This document shows positions 23,930 to 32,209 of a DNA stretch of 39,495 nucleotides, piece after piece; within the stretch, counting starts at the first letter, position 1; each line of letters opens with the position of its first letter. Both the position numbers and the translations under genes were made by a program. The notes beneath the pieces were generated by a model, which was not told the DNA's origin, ran no database searches, and saw only the letters and a list, made by a program, of their open reading frames with translations. The DNA comes from Rhizobium leucaenae USDA 9039 (GTDB lineage Bacteria; Pseudomonadota; Alphaproteobacteria; Rhizobiales; Rhizobiaceae), in assembly GCF_000426285.1 (NCBI RefSeq), contig NZ_AUFB01000033.1:1-39495 (forward strand), read 5' to 3'.

Positions 23930-25248
23930 TGTCGTCAGCAGTTTCGTCCCACACCACCGAAACCGGCCAGACGATGTACTCTCTGATGGAGCGGCTATAT
24001 CCAATATGCCGGAGTATCACCGGATCTGGGGTGGCGGAGACGTTGGATATCGTAGGTCAGCATATTCCACTTGAGATTCATGAAATCGCGAGCGGTACTC
24101 CCGTTTTCGACTGGACCGTGCCGAAACAATGGACCATTCGAGATGCCTTTGTGAAAAACAGCCGCGGAGAGCGGGTGATTGATTTTCGTGCGCACAATCT
24201 GCACGTGGTGAGCTATAGCTGCCCAGTCGACACACGGTTGACACTGGCGGACTTGCGGCCGCACCTTCACTCGGATCCCGAGCATCCGGACTGGATTCCT
24301 TATCGCACGAGCTATTACAGCGAGGATTGGGGTTTTTGCCTGGCGCATTCGGCATTGCAGGCATTGCCGGACGACGATTACACGGTTTGTATCGACTCGA
24401 CACTGGAAGATGGCAAACTGATCTGGGGAGAATGCTTGATCCCCGGTGCGACATCCGACGAGATCGTCATTTCGACGCATATCTGCCATCCATCGCTTGC
24501 GAATGACAATCTCTCGGGAATTGCGGTTTCAATCGAGCTGGCGAAAAGCCTGCTTGCCGCCTCCGGCTCATACTACTCCGTTCGTATTCTGTTCATTCCT
24601 GGAACAATAGGGTCAATTGTCTGGCTGGCGACGAATGTTGAACGCCTGCAAACCATCCGCCATGGTCTCATCGCGGTAAATCTCGGCGACACCGGCCATT
24701 TGCACTACAAGCGCAGCCGGCGGGGACATGCCGAGATCGACCGCGTCGTGGAGTATGTCCTGCACCGGCGAAAAGACGATTGTACGGTGATCGATTTTTC
24801 GCCCTACGGCTATGATGAACGGCAATTTTGCTCGCCGGGAATAAACTTGCCGTTTGGTTGCCTGTCTCGCACGCCCTACGGTCAGTTTCCCGAATACCAT
24901 ACGTCCGCCGACAATATGAGGTTCGTCCGGCCGGAGGCTTTGGCGCATTCTCTCGATGCTTATAGGGAGATCATTCAAGTTCTTAATCGGAATGGCAGAT
25001 TTCAAAATCTTCAGCCGATGTGCGAGCCTCAGCTTGGAAAGCGCGGTCTTTATGGATCGATAGGCGGGCGTTCCGATGCGAAGGAACGGCAGATGGCGAT
25101 GCTTTGGGTGCTGAACTTTTCGGATGGCGAACATTCGCTTTTAGACATTGCCGAACGGGCCGGGATTGATTTCGAGGTCATTGCCGACGCTGCGGAAACT
25201 CTAACTGAGCATGGCCTTTTGGCGCGCTGTTCGGGATCGAACGCATGA
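23929..25248 (+). CDS. DUF4910 aminopeptidase-fold protein with C-terminal winged helix
   Basis: This 439-aa protein resembles DUF4910/DUF2172 proteins, which have a zinc aminopeptidase-like (M28-type) fold but no established substrate. Recognisable parts: SLMERLYPICRSITGSGVAE (N-terminus), VPKQWTIRDAFV, PYRTSYYSEDWGFCLAHSAL, the metal-ligand stretch STHICHPSLANDNLSGIAVS, YGYDERQFCSPGINLPFG and FPEYHTSADNMRFV with a further His/Asp. The last 70 residues (VLNFSDGEHSLLDIAERAGI) form a winged-helix-like end. Where M28 enzymes place a catalytic Glu, this protein reads FIPGTIGSIVW; whether family members keep an acid there must be checked. It overlaps the methyltransferase stop (TGATG) and the SDR start (ATGA), so it is coupled to sugar synthesis and not to peptide use. 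Confidence 0.85.
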   Translation: MSSAVSSHTTETGQTMYSLMERLYPICRSITGSGVAETLDIVGQHIPLEIHEIASGTPVFDWTVPKQWTIRDAFVKNSRGERVIDFRAHNLHVVSYSCPVDTRLTLADLRPHLHSDPEHPDWIPYRTSYYSEDWGFCLAHSALQALPDDDYTVCIDSTLEDGKLIWGECLIPGATSDEIVISTHICHPSLANDNLSGIAVSIELAKSLLAASGSYYSVRILFIPGTIGSIVWLATNVERLQTIRHGLIAVNLGDTGHLHYKRSRRGHAEIDRVVEYVLHRRKDDCTVIDFSPYGYDERQFCSPGINLPFGCLSRTPYGQFPEYHTSADNMRFVRPEALAHSLDAYREIIQVLNRNGRFQNLQPMCEPQLGKRGLYGSIGGRSDAKERQMAMLWVLNFSDGEHSLLDIAERAGIDFEVIADAAETLTEHGLLARCSGSNA

Positions 25249-25973
25249 TCCCCGGCACGATTTTTGCCGATCGTGTCGCTGTCGTGACCGGTGTGAGCAG
25301 CGGTATCGGCAAGGCGATTGCCAACGCACTTGTCGCTGCCGGCGTCAGCGTTCACGCTCTCAGTCGACGTCCGATTGGCGATGGAGCGGACGGCAACCGC
25401 GGTGGTTTGGTCTGGCATAAAGTCGATCTGGCGAAGGACGCGGAGGTCATCGCGTTTTCCGAGCATCTTCTGAGTAAAGGCCGGGAGCTGGATTTTCTTG
25501 TTCATTGTGCCGGTCTGTTCGCAACCGGAGACGTCGCCACAACGGATGTCGAACAGTTCGATAAGCAATTGATGCTCAATCTACGGGCTCCTTATGTCCT
25601 CACCCGCGCGCTGCTTCCCCTGCTCATCCGCCGGGCGGGCCAAATTGCCTTTATCAATTCAAGCGTTTGGAACAATCCGCGGGCGGGCTTGAGTGGCTAC
25701 ATAGCGAGCAAATACGGTTTGAAGGCCTTCGCAGATGTGCTGCGTGCCGAAGTCAGTCCGCAGGGGGTTCGCGTGGTCAGCTTCTTTCCCGGCCGGACAG
25801 CAACGCCGATGCAGGAGGAAATTTTCCGTAAGGAGAATTTGGATTACGATCCCGAAAGCCTCCTGCAACCCGAAGCAATTGCGTCGAGCCTGCTTGATGC
25901 GTTCGCGCTTCCGCCGAGCGCCGAGATCACCGATATTTTTATTCGCCCTGCCAAGCCTAAGGCGCTGAAATAG
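25245..25973 (+). CDS. Short-chain dehydrogenase/reductase, possible sugar ketoreductase
   Basis: This 242-aa classical SDR has the cofactor motif TGVSSGIG (15-22), NAG-equivalent VHCAG (86-90), Asn112 and the catalytic Ser140, Tyr152, Lys156 (NSS, GYIASKYG). It reduces or oxidises an alcohol/ketone with NAD(P)H. It starts inside the end of the DUF4910 gene (ATGA overlap). The context suggests a step on the C-methylated deoxysugar, for example ketone reduction, but the sequence alone does not fix the substrate. A 585-base gap follows, so it probably ends this transcription unit. Confidence 0.88.
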   Translation: MIPGTIFADRVAVVTGVSSGIGKAIANALVAAGVSVHALSRRPIGDGADGNRGGLVWHKVDLAKDAEVIAFSEHLLSKGRELDFLVHCAGLFATGDVATTDVEQFDKQLMLNLRAPYVLTRALLPLLIRRAGQIAFINSSVWNNPRAGLSGYIASKYGLKAFADVLRAEVSPQGVRVVSFFPGRTATPMQEEIFRKENLDYDPESLLQPEAIASSLLDAFALPPSAEITDIFIRPAKPKALK

Positions 25974-26558
25974 CAAGTGCGATAAAATCAACTTGGCGGT
26001 CGCTCCACGTTTGCAACGCGCCGTCCCTGCCGCCATTCCCATTGCAAGAGAACTCCTGTCGCGCGCGACTGATCGGTTTGGTTGGTAGTAATTTTCATCC
26101 GAAGTGACTAATCATCTATACTTCAATAGTATTAAATTGCCATACCCGCTATTGAATATTGAACTGCAGAATAAACTTAACTACTTTATGTTATCGATAC
26201 TTGGCAAAGCCAGGTGCGCGAGGAGGTCTCGTTGTGAACTGATATTTCCGTTGTTCAATTGGCGGAAATTCACAGGCCGGAAGATGAGATAATACAATAG
26301 GTTCTGCGATTTTTTGCAGAAGCTATCGATTTCTTCTCGTTCCTGTTTGGGCAGGCTCCTGTTCATGCGGTGCGTGGGCTCATATTGCAGCTTTCTCATA
26401 CGGCTGCATTGGACATCTTCTTCTGCTCCGAATGCATTGATGGTCTGGGATCGATTATCTTGACGATTTTGACAATGACATTTTCCAGAGGAGTGCGACC
26501 GAAGCACAAGGCTCTTCTCCTCCGCTGTGAATTGAGTGCAATGAACAAAGGGGGCTAA
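25974..26558. promoter_or_regulatory. AT-rich regulatory gap upstream of exoK
   Basis: This is the longest non-coding stretch in the window (585 bases). The part from about 26090 to 26210 is much richer in A+T than its surroundings and holds the TATTGAA repeats listed separately. A small hairpin, ttctgc...gcagaa, lies at about 26302-26321. A 150-codon minus-strand frame at 26181-26633 runs through the region but lacks a recognisable domain. The promoter of the exoK-exoL-exoA-exoP unit should lie here; AT-rich stretches before exo genes are typical targets of MucR/Ros regulators (inference). Confidence 0.5.
26122..26163. repeat. Three TATTGAA heptamers in inverted and direct arrangement
   Basis: TTCAATAG at 26122-26129 is the perfect inverse of CTATTGAA at 26149-26156, and the heptamer TATTGAA is repeated directly at 26150-26156 and 26157-26163. 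The group lies about 400 bases before the exoK start. It looks like a multi-site binding target for a regulator; which one is unknown. Confidence 0.5.
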
Positions 26559-27329
26559 ATGCTTATAAATGCCATGATCGCTTTCGGTAGCATCGTGTTG
26601 GCAGCGACAGCGGCTTCCGCCCAAGACCCGCAATCGGGGGTATCATTCCGAGATGATTTCACGAACATCGACCCGGCGTTCTGGTACGTTTCCGACGGCT
26701 GGAACAACGGCAATCATCAAAATTGCACGTGGTCTCGCAACGAGGTTCGCATCGAAGGGGATAGCCTTGCCCTGACCTTCACCAAAGGCAAATCGAAGGA
26801 TCGAGACTATCTCTGCGGTGAAATTCAGACGACCCGCCGCTACGGATACGGTACATACGAAGCTCGCCTCAAGGCAGCGAGTGGCTCCGGTCTCAATTCG
26901 GCATTCTTCACTTATATCGGTCCACCCACCCAGCAGATTCACGACGAAATCGATTTTGAGATCCTCGGCAAAAACACAGACGCGGTGCAGCTCAATCAGT
27001 TTGTGAAAGCCAAAGGAGGCAATGAATACCTCGTCGATATCGGCGATCCGGCCGATCAAAACTTCAACACCTATGCCCTCGTCTGGGAACCCGAGCGTTT
27101 GCGCTACTTCTTGAATGGTCGTCTGGTTCACGACGTGACAGACGCATCGAAGGTGCCGGCCAGTCCTCAGAAGATTTTCTTCAGTCTTTGGGGAACGGAC
27201 ACGCTATCGGACTGGATGGGCAAGTTCAGCTATTCGCGACCTGTGACGTTTGACATCGATTGGGTGGCTTTCACGGCCGCTGGCGACAAATGCCAGTTCC
27301 CGCAATCGCTTGTCTGCACTTTGCAATAG
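26559..27329 (+). CDS. exoK: Secreted GH16 endo-beta-glycanase, ExoK-like
   Basis: This 256-aa enzyme of glycoside hydrolase family 16 cleaves beta-1,3/1,4-linked chains; in Sinorhizobium meliloti ExoK trims nascent succinoglycan outside the cell. It has a signal peptide (MLINAMIAFGSIVLAATAAS, cleavage near 21) and the catalytic HDEIDFEIL with nucleophile Glu130, Asp132 and acid/base Glu134. Aromatic substrate residues sit in YGYGTYEARLKAASGSGLNS, and the C-terminal VTFDIDWVAF is typical. It is followed by exoL and exoA in the same order as the S. meliloti cluster. A run of AAAGGGGG precedes ATG 26559. Confidence 0.9.
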   Translation: MLINAMIAFGSIVLAATAASAQDPQSGVSFRDDFTNIDPAFWYVSDGWNNGNHQNCTWSRNEVRIEGDSLALTFTKGKSKDRDYLCGEIQTTRRYGYGTYEARLKAASGSGLNSAFFTYIGPPTQQIHDEIDFEILGKNTDAVQLNQFVKAKGGNEYLVDIGDPADQNFNTYALVWEPERLRYFLNGRLVHDVTDASKVPASPQKIFFSLWGTDTLSDWMGKFSYSRPVTFDIDWVAFTAAGDKCQFPQSLVCTLQ

Positions 27330-27408
27330 ATCGGGGAAAGGTAGGTTCAACGATTTATCCACTCTGGAGAGCCACCGCCGGCCAGCCGGCCTAATCGAAG
27401 AAGATCCG

Positions 27409-28614
27409 ATGCTTCATGTCCTTTACCTCGTTCATGACCTCAATGATCCGGCAGTTCGCCGCCGGGTCGTCATGCTGACGGCCGGAGGAGCAACCGTGAC
27501 GCTTGCCGGATTCCACAGGGATAGAAGTGGCGCGGTGGCGATAGAGGGCATCACGCCGATAGACTTTGGCCTGACCGCTGACGGGAAATTTATTCAGCGT
27601 GCGGCATCGGTCGCACGTACGATGTTAACACTGCAGTACCTCTTCAGGCGCGTTCGAAGGCCTGATGTTATCATCAGCCGCAACCTTGAGATGCTGGCGA
27701 TCGCGCATCGAGCAAATGTTGTTTTCGGCGGTGCGTTACCGATCGTTTATGAGTGCCTCGACATCCATCGCCTGCTCCTGCGCCATGATGCAGCCGGCAC
27801 GATCATCCGTAGAAGTGAAGGCTACTTCGGCCGTAGAGCCAAGCTGATTGTGACCAGTTCGCCTGCTTTCATCGATCACTATTTTCGGTCGATGTCAGAG
27901 CTTCGCGCCCCGGTGATGCTCGTTGAAAATAAAGTCATCGCGCTGGAGGAGTCCACCCAATCATCCGATTGCACCGGGTCGCCGGATGGCCCCCCATGGA
28001 AAATTGGATGGTTCGGTGCATTGCGATGCCGACGCTCGCTGAAGCTGCTCGCCGACTTTTCCCGCGCCCTGGAAGGCAAGTTCGAAATCGTGCTCCGTGG
28101 CCGACCGGCTTACGCGGCCTTCGATGATTTCGATGCCGTCGTTGCGAAGGAGCCTTATCTCTCGTTTCTTGGCCCTTATGAGAACCCGGAGGACCTTCCT
28201 GCGATATACGGAGCTGTGCACTTTTCCTGGGCGATCGACTTTTTTGAGGAAGGCCTGAATTCGAACTGGCTTCTGCCCAACCGCCTTTATGAAGGATGCC
28301 TTCATGGAGCAGTGCCGATCGCCATTGAAGGAACCGAAACAGCACGGTTTCTTGCCCGCCATGCGATCGGAATTCGCCTTCCAGAGGCAACGCCCCGCGG
28401 ACTGATCGCGGTTTTCTCTCAGATGGATATCCCAATGTTTCGGCAATTGCGAAATGCCGTAACGAGCAAAGATAAGGAGCGCTGGGCCGCCGTCAGGGGC
28501 GATTGCGTTGCACTTGTCCATAAGCTGAGGGAGATCAGCGCAGTTGAGCCGCCGCAAAGACGATTGCATTCCCTTGTTTCCGCCAACGTCAGTTCGAACG
28601 GTGAACCGATATGA
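27409..28614 (+). CDS. exoL: Glycosyltransferase, ExoL-like
   Basis: This 401-aa cytoplasmic glycosyltransferase is probably the ExoL equivalent, which in succinoglycan synthesis adds an early glucose to the lipid-linked chain. It begins MLHVLYLVHDLNDPAVRRRV and shows PDVIISRNLEMLAIAHRANV, YECLDIHRLLL and, in the nucleotide-sugar-binding half, KIGWFGALRCRRSLKLLADF and LLPNRLYEGCLHGAVPIAIE, as in GT-B enzymes. The identification rests on length, position between exoK and exoA, and overall pattern. ATG 27409 is preceded by a weak GAAGAAG. The end overlaps exoA (ATGA). Confidence 0.78.
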   Translation: MLHVLYLVHDLNDPAVRRRVVMLTAGGATVTLAGFHRDRSGAVAIEGITPIDFGLTADGKFIQRAASVARTMLTLQYLFRRVRRPDVIISRNLEMLAIAHRANVVFGGALPIVYECLDIHRLLLRHDAAGTIIRRSEGYFGRRAKLIVTSSPAFIDHYFRSMSELRAPVMLVENKVIALEESTQSSDCTGSPDGPPWKIGWFGALRCRRSLKLLADFSRALEGKFEIVLRGRPAYAAFDDFDAVVAKEPYLSFLGPYENPEDLPAIYGAVHFSWAIDFFEEGLNSNWLLPNRLYEGCLHGAVPIAIEGTETARFLARHAIGIRLPEATPRGLIAVFSQMDIPMFRQLRNAVTSKDKERWAAVRGDCVALVHKLREISAVEPPQRRLHSLVSANVSSNGEPI

Positions 28615-29609
28615 AGACGGAGGTTCATTCCAATCGGCGCGCCTTCATCGTCATTCCATGTTTGAATGAGGTGGAGCATATCGAAGCGTTGCTGATTGAC
28701 TTGCGCTACGCGCTTGATGAGCAGATCTCCCACATTGTCGTGGTCGACGGCGGTAGCGAAGATGGGACCGTCGATGTTGTCGCCCGTCTCAGAAACGACG
28801 AGCCGCGCATTATGCTTTTGGATAATCCAGCAAGGATTCAAAGCGCCGGCGTCAATCTCGCCGTCAGATGCCTCGGTGGTGGTTTCGATTATTTCATCCG
28901 CATCGACGCCCACGGTCGCTATCCCCCCGATTACTGCAAGCGCCTCATTGAGGAGGCCGAGGTTACCGGGGCAGATTCTGTGGTCGTCGCCATGGATACC
29001 GTCGGATTTGGCCTGGTGCAAAGGGCAACCGCCAGCGCACAAAACTCGAGACTTGGCAATGGTGGCTCCAAACATCGGGGGAATACGAATGGTCATTGGA
29101 CCCGTCACGGTCATCACGCCTTGATGCGCGTGGCTTCATTTGAAGCTCTCGGCGGCTACGACGAGACCTTCAGCCACAACGAGGATGCAGAACTCGACTT
29201 CCGGCTGGAAAAGGCAGGGTTTCGGATCTGGATGACCGATAAGACGCGGATGATCTATTATCCGCGCGCAACCGTGGGAAGCCTGTTCCTTCAATATCTC
29301 TATTATGGTCGCGGCCGAGCCAGGAACATATTGAAGCACAGACGCTTGCCGAACCCGCGGCAGATGCTGCCTCTCATCGTACTTCCGACAGTAATCGGTG
29401 CCTCTTTGGCGGTGCTGCACTGGATGGCCGCCGTGCCCCTGGTTCTGTGGGCTCTCGTTTGCGTCTGCTACGGGTTCTGGATGGCAGTCAGGCGAGGTAA
29501 TCCCTCAGGTCCGCTTGCGGGGTTGGCCGCAATGGTCATGCATTTTGCCTGGTCCACCGGTTTCTGGATGGAGCTGCTCACTTTTTTCAAACGCCGGCGG
29601 TCGCCATGA
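28611..29609 (+). CDS. exoA: Glycosyltransferase family 2, ExoA-like beta-1,3-glucosyltransferase
   Basis: ExoA of S. meliloti adds the first glucose to the galactose-lipid carrier made by ExoY. The 332-aa product has the GT2 N-terminus AFIVIPCLNEVEHIEALL, VVVDGGSEDGT (45-55), the metal-binding IRIDAHGRYPPDY, a conserved AQNSRLGNGGSKHRG stretch and the base-bearing FSHNEDAELDFRL. Three hydrophobic C-terminal helices (MLPLIVLPTVIGASLAVLHW; VLWALVCVCYGFWMAV; GLAAMVMHFAWSTG) anchor it to the membrane. The start overlaps exoL, and its stop overlaps the exoM-like remnant. Confidence 0.88.
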   Translation: MKTEVHSNRRAFIVIPCLNEVEHIEALLIDLRYALDEQISHIVVVDGGSEDGTVDVVARLRNDEPRIMLLDNPARIQSAGVNLAVRCLGGGFDYFIRIDAHGRYPPDYCKRLIEEAEVTGADSVVVAMDTVGFGLVQRATASAQNSRLGNGGSKHRGNTNGHWTRHGHHALMRVASFEALGGYDETFSHNEDAELDFRLEKAGFRIWMTDKTRMIYYPRATVGSLFLQYLYYGRGRARNILKHRRLPNPRQMLPLIVLPTVIGASLAVLHWMAAVPLVLWALVCVCYGFWMAVRRGNPSGPLAGLAAMVMHFAWSTGFWMELLTFFKRRRSP

Positions 29610-29791
29610 CAAAACCTGCCGCGCTGCCAATCGATATAGGCATCTGCACCTATCGCCGTCGCGCCTCACGGAGCGCGCTGTTGTCGGCCGCGGTGCTAGC
29701 CGGGGGCAGGGCTGATGTCGTGCCCGGTAGATTTTTGATGCGAGATGGCGCCCGACAATGGGCCGAACTGAAACAAGGCGAGGCCACGTAG
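29606..29791 (+). pseudogene. exoM: exoM remnant: N- and C-terminal ends joined by an internal deletion
   Basis: The 61-codon frame begins MTKPAALPIDIGICTYRR. The ExoM glucosyltransferase of S. meliloti, about 310 aa, has IDIGVCTYRRP near its start (from memory). Directly after CTYRR the reading frame continues as RASRSALLSAAVLAGGRADV and ends RQWAELKQGEAT, which resembles the ExoM C-terminus and lacks the whole catalytic domain. The start overlaps exoA by ATGA, exactly where intact exoM would begin. It cannot be a working glycosyltransferase: the DxD region and base are gone. The deletion is in frame, so exoP downstream is still reachable. A new small protein function is possible but unlikely. 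Confidence 0.7.
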
Positions 29792-29795
29792 GAAC

Positions 29796-32150
29796 ATGCA
29801 GGAAATGCTGCGGACGTTCAAAGGTGTGGGTTCCGGTCCAATAAATGCGGACCCGGAGGGCGAGAAGTTTATCGACCTCGATCATATGGTCCAGTTATTC
29901 AGGCGGCAGGTTCGAATTGTGCTGCTGTTTGCCGGCATCGGACTGCTGATCGGCGTCACCAACCTCGCGTTTGCAACATACTATTTCACTGCCGGCACCA
30001 GCATCCTGCTCGACGAGAATCTGAACCGCTTCGGCAACGAAATCTCGCCGGCGCCTGCCAATATGGAAGCCGACAAGAAGATCATGAGCCAGATTGCAAT
30101 TCTCAAATCTTCTGCGCTCGCCGCAAAGGTTGTCGACAATCTCCATCTCTATGACAATTACGCCTTCATCGATCCCTCGCCATCGATGTGGGTGCGCGTG
30201 AAATCATTGCTGAAGGGAGCGATGGACCTCATCGCCGGCAAAAGCGCTCAAAAGGGAGATTTTAGCAATGCAGATGTCAGGCGGGGAACTGCTGTCGCTG
30301 TCTTGCTTGATAATCTTCGTGTCGAACAGCAGCCCCAAAGCTTCGTCGTCGACCTTTTTTATACCTCAACCGATCCGGTCCTTGCCGCAGCCATTGCGAA
30401 CGCCTACGCCGAGGCATACCTATCGGATAAATTCGATGCGAATTTCGATGCCTCGCAGCGTGCTACCGTCTGGCTTCGAGCACGCTTGGCTGATCTCAAA
30501 GAGCAGTCGCAGGAAGCCAGCCTTCGTGTCGAACGCTTCCGGACTGCCAACAATTTGACGGCAACGAAAGGGTCGCTTCTGTCGGAGGAGCAGCTCTCTG
30601 ACATGAGTGCTCAACTGATTGTAGCAAGGGCGCAGAGTGCGAAAGCGTTGGCGCTCTACAGTCAATACAAGTCGATCGTAGACGCGGGTCAGCAGAGCGC
30701 TGTCGACAATGCGGCAACCGTTTCCAACCAGGACAGCCCACCACTGGTCACGACGCTGAGAGAACGTTATCAAACGATCGAAAAACGTGCTCAGGAAATC
30801 GAAGACAAGTTTGGTAGTGCCCACCCGCAAGCAATCAGCCTGCGCAGCGAGCAGAACGAGGTGGGAAGGCAGATCTACGCCGAACTGAAGCAAATGACGG
30901 AAAGCTACCGCAACCAATATGAGGTGGCGCAGTCGTGGGAGGCCTCGCTGAAAGAGGGGCTGTTGCAGGTCACAGGCAAAACGTCAGAGGACAATAAATT
31001 ACTAGTCGAACTTAAAAATCTCGAGCGCAATGCCGAAGCGATCAGCGACCTTTATAAGACCTATTTGGCGCGATATCAGGAAACGGCTCAGAACCAATCG
31101 TTTCCCATCACCGAAGCGCGTGTCATTTCGGCCGCCACGCCGCCGACAGATGCGTCCAGTCCGAAACGGACATGGGTGCTGGCAGGATTTTTGTTGCTTG
31201 GTGCGTTTTTCGGCATAGCGGTCGGTGGATGGCGAGAGTTCCGGGAAGTAACGCTGCGCATTGGCGAAGATGTCTCGAGGACGCTGGGCGTCAAATTTCT
31301 GGGCTACTTGCCGAGGATATTGCCGGCCGGCGAACCGGATGGAGCGACGGAACGGTCGCAAGTGATCGACATCATGCGCTTTGCGACATTGGCGCCGGGT
31401 TCGCAGTTCAGCGAAACGCTCCGCCATGCCAAGATCGTCGCCGATACGATGCTCGGATTTCAGCAGTGCAAAGTCATTGGCATTGCGTCCGTGCTGCCCG
31501 GTGAAGGTAAAAGCACGGTTGCGGCCAATTTGGCCGCTTTGCTTGCTGCGACGAGAGCGAGAACGCTGCTCATCGATGCCGATTTGCGCAAGGGCTCGCT
31601 GACGAAGCTGTTGAACATCCCCATCAAAAAAAGCCTCTCGGATGTGCTTTCCGTGCAGCCGCCGCAATATTCGCGCTGGCGGGACACAATCATCGTGGAC
31701 AACCACACTAAGCTGGAAATCCTTCCGACAGAAGGGCGGTTCCAGTATCCCAACACAAGCGATCTGATCTCGGGTGTCGCTATGGCGAGACTTCTGGAAG
31801 ATGCGCGCACGACATTCAAATATATCATAGTCGACCTTCCCCCGCTGGCGCCGGTCTTTGATACCAAAGCGTTTGAGCGATTGGCCGACGGGTTTGTCAT
31901 GATTGCCGAATGGGGTGCGACACCGCGCTCCGTGGTCAAGACTATCCTTGAAGCCGAGCCACAAATCGCAGCCAAAATCCTTGGGATGATCTTAAACAAG
32001 GCGGAGCTTGATAAGCTATATTCCTACAGTTCCTATGGAAGTTCAGAGCATCTCATTGCGCGATATTCTAGTTACTATCGAGAGCACACTGACATGGAAC
32101 AGGACAAGCTGGAGGAAGATAAAAAAGCGACGTTCGGCACGGACCGATAA
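29796..32150 (+). CDS. exoP: Polysaccharide co-polymerase and tyrosine autokinase, ExoP-like
   Basis: This 784-aa inner-membrane protein controls chain length and export of exopolysaccharide. An N-terminal Wzz-like domain is bounded by two membrane helices (about 41-64 and 459-480) with a periplasmic coiled-coil-rich loop. The cytoplasmic BY-kinase domain has Walker A PGEGKST (568-574), Walker A' LLIDADLR (591-598) and Walker B IIVDLPPL (677-684). A tyrosine-rich tail (YSYSSYGSSEHLIARYSSYY) is the autophosphorylation cluster. GGA precedes ATG 29796, five bases after the exoM remnant. In S. meliloti exoO and exoN sit between exoM and exoP; they are absent here. Confidence 0.92.
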   Translation: MQEMLRTFKGVGSGPINADPEGEKFIDLDHMVQLFRRQVRIVLLFAGIGLLIGVTNLAFATYYFTAGTSILLDENLNRFGNEISPAPANMEADKKIMSQIAILKSSALAAKVVDNLHLYDNYAFIDPSPSMWVRVKSLLKGAMDLIAGKSAQKGDFSNADVRRGTAVAVLLDNLRVEQQPQSFVVDLFYTSTDPVLAAAIANAYAEAYLSDKFDANFDASQRATVWLRARLADLKEQSQEASLRVERFRTANNLTATKGSLLSEEQLSDMSAQLIVARAQSAKALALYSQYKSIVDAGQQSAVDNAATVSNQDSPPLVTTLRERYQTIEKRAQEIEDKFGSAHPQAISLRSEQNEVGRQIYAELKQMTESYRNQYEVAQSWEASLKEGLLQVTGKTSEDNKLLVELKNLERNAEAISDLYKTYLARYQETAQNQSFPITEARVISAATPPTDASSPKRTWVLAGFLLLGAFFGIAVGGWREFREVTLRIGEDVSRTLGVKFLGYLPRILPAGEPDGATERSQVIDIMRFATLAPGSQFSETLRHAKIVADTMLGFQQCKVIGIASVLPGEGKSTVAANLAALLAATRARTLLIDADLRKGSLTKLLNIPIKKSLSDVLSVQPPQYSRWRDTIIVDNHTKLEILPTEGRFQYPNTSDLISGVAMARLLEDARTTFKYIIVDLPPLAPVFDTKAFERLADGFVMIAEWGATPRSVVKTILEAEPQIAAKILGMILNKAELDKLYSYSSYGSSEHLIARYSSYYREHTDMEQDKLEEDKKATFGTDR

Positions 32151-32209
32151 AGCGAGCAACTTTCTTCGCGTTGGCGAGGTTTCTACCATCGATGTGGAAA
32201 GGATTTGCA

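Noticed and set aside
26181..26633. 150-codon minus-strand frame in the exoK upstream gap
   Set aside because: No ribosome-binding site or known domain, overlaps the exoK start, and much of it lies in AT-rich regulatory-looking DNA.
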